This document shows positions 61,740-64,000 of a stretch of 64,000 nt of DNA, in pieces. The position numbers and the translations under genes are program-made. Source of the DNA: Aquincolibacterium sp041674705 (GTDB lineage Bacteria > Omnitrophota > Omnitrophia > Omnitrophales > Aquincolibacteriaceae). The first letter of the stretch is position 1. Each line of letters starts with the position of its first letter. The notes beneath the pieces are model-generated. The model was not told where the DNA came from. It did no database searches and saw nothing but the letters and a program-made list of their open reading frames with translations. The stretch is from assembly GCA_041674705.1 (NCBI GenBank), contig JBAYVF010000007.1:11785-75784 (forward strand), read 5' to 3'.

Positions 61740-61814
61740 ATGGAATGGATTGCTATAAATTGCTATTTTTTGGAAGCTCACGAACCCTGGAGGATATCGA
61801 CCGCAAGATGTTGA
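61740..61814 (+). CDS. Possible 24-residue small protein behind a strong ribosome site
   Basis: AAAGGAGG followed at ideal distance by an ATG opens a 24-codon frame (MEWIAINCYFLEAHEPW..., ending TARC). It lies divergent from the giant gene and next to the putative operator. No family is recognised. It may be a leader peptide, a small protein or a gene remnant. Confidence 0.3.
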   Translation: MEWIAINCYFLEAHEPWRISTARC

Positions 61815-61862
61815 TTTTAAACGAGTTCGGGCCTATACATATGGGATTTATCTTTCGCCGGA

Positions 61863-62306
61863 CTAAGAAACTTTTTCCGCCAGATCTTTCCAGTTGGCGA
61901 GCGTGTTCTCGAAACTTTGGTCGAGGATATTGCGGACTTTTTGCTCCCCCAGCAGCATTCCTGCGATCCCGAGGTCCCAAAGAAATTCCACGGCAATTTC
62001 AACGTCTTCCGGCTTTGGGCTAAAGACCAGGGTTCGCGTCATGGATCCGTTCATGGGAAGCTTGCTTTGAATGACCGCCTTGGCCATCGGTTCCCAGACG
62101 GTCATTTCGTGCTCCACTTCGATATGCTGGCGATCCAGGACGCAGCTTTCGCGCCAGCGCATGCCCTTTCCTTCGCGGACCGCGCCGATTCGCTCGCTGT
62201 CCTTGACCCCATCCACCCACTCCGGCGTACGAGTAACGTCAGCGAGAATCGCCCAGATCTTTTCGAGAGGAGCGTTGATCAAGATTTTTTTAGTGAGTGA
62301 ATTCAT
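61863..62306 (-). CDS. SRPBCC-family protein
   Basis: The 147-residue protein has the START/SRPBCC helix-grip pattern: TKKILINAPLEKIWAILADVTRTPEWVDGVKDSERIG at the beginning and a long C-terminal helix (EQKVRNILDQSFENTLANWKDLAEK). Members bind hydrophobic ligands in a cavity or act as polyketide-cyclase-like enzymes. The ATG at 62306 was chosen since the frame further upstream is repeat-coded. It lies upstream of the giant gene on the same strand but separated by the promoter region. Confidence 0.8.
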   Translation of the reverse strand: MNSLTKKILINAPLEKIWAILADVTRTPEWVDGVKDSERIGAVREGKGMRWRESCVLDRQHIEVEHEMTVWEPMAKAVIQSKLPMNGSMTRTLVFSPKPEDVEIAVEFLWDLGIAGMLLGEQKVRNILDQSFENTLANWKDLAEKVS

Positions 62307-62314
62307 AGCTTTAG

Positions 62315-62378
62315 TAAGGAGTACGGCGTTGCGCGTACGGAGTAAAAGTCTTTCGCCGTACACCGTACGCCGTACTCA
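62315..62378. repeat. GTACGGC heptamer inverted repeat (family A)
   Basis: GTACGGC-type words, AAAAGTCTTTC loop and complementary ACACCGT ACGCCGT words between the exonuclease region and the SRPBCC gene. Confidence 0.85.
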
Positions 62379-62383
62379 TGATT

Positions 62384-62467
62384 TTATTTCAGTTCAATTT
62401 CCACCGGACAACCCTGATTCCATTCAAAATCTTTTGTGATCAGGACGGCCCCGATAATTTTAAACAT
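62384..62467 (-). CDS. Doubtful 27-residue ORF overlapping the end of xth
   Basis: ATG 62467 begins a short frame (MFKIIGAVLITKDF, ending CPVEIELK) that overlaps the last bases of the exonuclease gene and stops at a family A repeat. It may be the remnant of a gene cut by the repeat. No family is recognised. Confidence 0.2.
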   Translation of the reverse strand: MFKIIGAVLITKDFEWNQGCPVEIELK

Positions 62468-63224
62468 CTAAAATTATCGAAACGGGCGCGTGATCCGATC
62501 CTATCACATCTCTCAGGATCGTCGCGCTTTTGACTTGGGAAACAAGATCCTTCGTAACAAAATGATAATCAATTCGCCAACCCACATTCCGATCACGCGC
62601 GCCGCTCTTCAGGTCCCACCAACTGTAATGCCCGGGCTCTTTGTGGAACTGCCGGAAAATATCCACCTGGCCGTCTTCGACCCACTTGTCCATCCACGCC
62701 CGTTCGATCGGAAGGAACCCGGAAACGTCTGCGTTTTCCTTAGGCCGCGCAAGATCGATCTCTTTATGCGCGGTGTTGTAATCGCCCGAGATAATAACCT
62801 TTTTCCCCTGAGCTTTGAGCTTTTTTGTGAATTTCATCGTCTCGGCATAAAAATCCATTTTGTATTTAAGTCGTTCGTCACCGGACTTCCCATTTGGGAA
62901 ATAAATATTAAGGAAGGTGAAATTCGGATACTCGGCCACGATCACGCGACCTTCTTCGTCGAACTTTTTGATCCCGAAACCATTCGTGACACTCAAGGGT
63001 TTTTCTTTCGTGAAGAGCGCGACGCCGCTATAGCCCGGCCGAACAGCGGAGTTCCAATAGGTGTGATAGCCTTCCGGGTGCATCAGGAACATGTCCAACT
63101 GCTCAGGCTTTGCTTTGGTTTCCTGAACGCCAAGAACATCCGGCTTCTCCCTCGCAAGCCATTCCAGAAATCCTTTTTTTTGAATGGCGCGAATACCATT
63201 AACATTCCAGGACAGGACTTTCAT
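62460..63224 (-). CDS. xth: Exodeoxyribonuclease III
   Basis: The 254-residue protein has all AP-endonuclease/exonuclease III motifs: LSWNVNGIRA (metal Asn), VLGVQETK (metal Glu), YSGVALFTKE, FLNIYFPNG, ISGDYNTAHKEIDL, RIDYHFVTKD and the final GSDHAPVSI with the catalytic His. It cuts abasic sites and degrades 3' ends in base excision repair. It follows the ACT-domain gene by 11 bases and shares its transcript. Confidence 0.95.
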   Translation of the reverse strand: MKVLSWNVNGIRAIQKKGFLEWLAREKPDVLGVQETKAKPEQLDMFLMHPEGYHTYWNSAVRPGYSGVALFTKEKPLSVTNGFGIKKFDEEGRVIVAEYPNFTFLNIYFPNGKSGDERLKYKMDFYAETMKFTKKLKAQGKKVIISGDYNTAHKEIDLARPKENADVSGFLPIERAWMDKWVEDGQVDIFRQFHKEPGHYSWWDLKSGARDRNVGWRIDYHFVTKDLVSQVKSATILRDVIGSDHAPVSIILDV

Positions 63225-63235
63225 GGAAGGAGGCT

Positions 63236-63628
63236 TTATTTCGAAAGGATTTCTTGCGCGCGTTCAGGCTGGTCGGTGCGGATCACAAGGCACCCGCATT
63301 CCTGATTCGGCGTCGCGGTGCAATAAGCGTAGGCGATATTGATATCGGCCTCGGCGAGGCTCTGCGCGATGCGCGAGAGCGCCCCGGCCTTGTTGTCGAT
63401 CTCGATCACCACAACATCCTGCTCCATCACGTAAAGTTCTTCCTGTTCCAGAAGAAGCGTGGCTTTGGTGGGATGGTCGACAATGAAACGAACCACGGCA
63501 TTATCCACGGTGTCATGAACGGCCATGGCGAGGATATTGATGCCGGCATCCGAAAGGATCGAGCACGTGCGCGCCATGATCCCCGGGCGATTGGGAAGAA
63601 AAACGGAAAGTTGTTTTTGGATTGCCAC
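63236..63628 (-). CDS. Tandem ACT-domain protein
   Basis: The 130-residue protein consists of two ACT domains: QLSVFLPNRPGIMARTCSILSDAGINILAMAVHD (residues 7-40) and VVVIEIDNKAGALSRIAQSLAEADINIAYAYC (about 72-103). ACT domains bind amino acids and regulate enzymes. No catalytic domain is fused. The start is GTG behind a perfect GGAGG ribosome site at 6 bases. Confidence 0.9.
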   Translation of the reverse strand: MAIQKQLSVFLPNRPGIMARTCSILSDAGINILAMAVHDTVDNAVVRFIVDHPTKATLLLEQEELYVMEQDVVVIEIDNKAGALSRIAQSLAEADINIAYAYCTATPNQECGCLVIRTDQPERAQEILSK

Positions 63629-63651
63629 TTAAACCTCCGCACAGCGTATGT

Positions 63652-63674
63652 CGCCTGCCTACCGGCAGGCAGGT
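63652..63674. repeat. CCTGCC/GGCAGG palindrome in spacer
   Basis: CCTGCCTACC-GGCAGGCAGG lies upstream of the ACT gene; it is related to the copies inside ygiQ and the giant gene. Confidence 0.75.
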
Positions 63675-63740
63675 ATGTTGTATGTCGAGGGCGATAGTGT
63701 AACGCTTTAAAAGATTTTTTTCGATAACTTTTTCCCGAAC

Positions 63741-63768
63741 GGCATACTACGTACCACCTACTACATAC
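63741..63768. repeat. TAAGTGG-type heptamer arm (family D), single arm
   Basis: CTACGTA CCACCTA CTACATA words with a 7-base period match the right arm at 32229-32312; no left arm is present. Confidence 0.7.
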
Positions 63769-63828
63769 AAAAAAACACGGCAGTTTGCCCCAACTTTTAT
63801 TATTTGGGGGGGCGTTGGGACTACTGCC
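63769..63828 (-). terminator. Second terminator behind the 5S rRNA gene
   Basis: On the minus strand GGCAGT/ACTGCC encloses a second stem CCCAAC/GTTGGG and is followed by GTGTTTTTTT. The large two-stem hairpin with T-run is a plausible backup terminator. Confidence 0.6.
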
Positions 63829-63843
63829 TCCCAATCCATAAAT

Positions 63844-63881
63844 AAAAAAGCCGCACCTGATAAATCAGGCACGGCTTTTTT
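63844..63881 (-). terminator. Rho-independent terminator of the rRNA operon
   Basis: On the minus strand GCCGTGCCTGA-TTTA-TCAGGTGCGGC is a nearly perfect hairpin flanked by A and T runs, 10 bases after the 5S 3' end. Confidence 0.85.
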
Positions 63882-63891
63882 AAAATAAATC

Positions 63892-64000
63892 CCGGCAGTT
63901 TGCTACTCTCCCAACGAATTGCTCCGTTAGTACCATCGCCGGTAGAGGGCTTAACTTCCGTATTCGGAATGGGAACGGGTGTTGCCCCTCTCCTATGGCC
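63892..64000 (-). rRNA. rrf: 5S rRNA, 5' end outside window
   Basis: The minus strand from the window edge reads GGCCATAGGAGAGGGGCAAC and continues through CCCGTTCCCATTCCGAATAC, GGAAGTTAAGCCC, and GATGGTACTAACGGAGCAAT to GGGAGAGTAGCAAACTGCC, the standard 5S core. About 109 bases are visible; a few bases at the 5' end lie beyond 64000. Larger rRNA genes probably lie further right. Confidence 0.93.

Noticed and set aside
63769..63835. Possible second 5S rRNA fragment or tRNA behind the 5S gene
   Set aside because: It shares only the GGGAG and CAAACTGCC words with the 5S end; two nested stems and a T-run fit a terminator better, and no cloverleaf forms.

Overview
This window looks like a chromosomal piece of a Gram-negative-type, uncultivated bacterium, most plausibly a member of Candidatus Omnitrophota (old OP3). 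The support is indirect: a 28-kb single open reading frame of the multi-domain kind known from that phylum, an LpxL/HtrB-type acyltransferase that implies lipid A and an outer membrane, a Fe-type superoxide dismutase, futalosine-pathway menaquinone synthesis, a split transketolase, and many short palindromic repeats in spacers and inside genes. No phage, CRISPR array, tRNA or transposase gene was seen.

Layout. Positions 1-6652 hold a KdpD-like protein without a kinase core, a dicarboxylate/amino acid symporter with a DUF3147 membrane protein, an MFS transporter and a CHASE2-diguanylate cyclase. Positions 6893-13991 hold an isoprenylcysteine-methyltransferase-like membrane enzyme, homospermidine synthase, a cupin, an iron-type alcohol dehydrogenase, a lipid A acyltransferase-like protein, an RNA m5U methyltransferase and a BaiN-type flavoprotein. 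From 13978 to 33262 come a YgiQ radical SAM protein, superoxide dismutase with a structured leader, a TPR protein, an operon of ABC ATPase, GldF-GldG fusion, DUF4340, thyA, folA and an MBL hydrolase, then a Bax-inhibitor-1 protein, ArsC-like and Nudix proteins, a degenerate gamma-glutamyltransferase, split transketolase, an M24 peptidase, a PQ-loop protein, a GIY-YIG protein, a hypothetical protein and MqnD.

Almost half the window (33350-61606, minus strand) is one gene of about 9,418 codons. It starts with a signal peptide and strings together a TraB/ChaN-like region, a UDP-glucose epimerase, a histidine phosphatase, GlcNAc-6-phosphate deacetylase, radical SAM/SPASM, Nudix-like and HAD domains, a glycoside hydrolase with an ILEI/FAM3 domain, more than 1,200 residues of helices and coiled coil, a phosphorylase-like GT-B domain, a GHKL ATPase domain and two response-regulator receivers. 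At least 20 copies of the pentapeptide R-S-E-x-R lie in the linkers. To the right are a putative operator, an SRPBCC protein, a double-ACT protein with exonuclease III, and the 3' part of a 5S rRNA gene with tandem terminators, so an rRNA operon probably continues beyond the window.

The second striking theme is repeats. At least five unrelated word families (GTACGGC, AGACTNN, TAAGTGG, GGATGGN and CCAAN types) share one architecture: two inverted arms, each a degenerate tandem of 7-base words. They sit in spacers and also inside reading frames, where they code for heptad peptides: twice in MqnD, in the gamma-glutamyltransferase signal peptide, in the MFS tail and twice in the giant gene. Two other palindrome types (CCTGCC/GGCAGG and CCAACCTC/GAGGTTGG) also lie inside genes.
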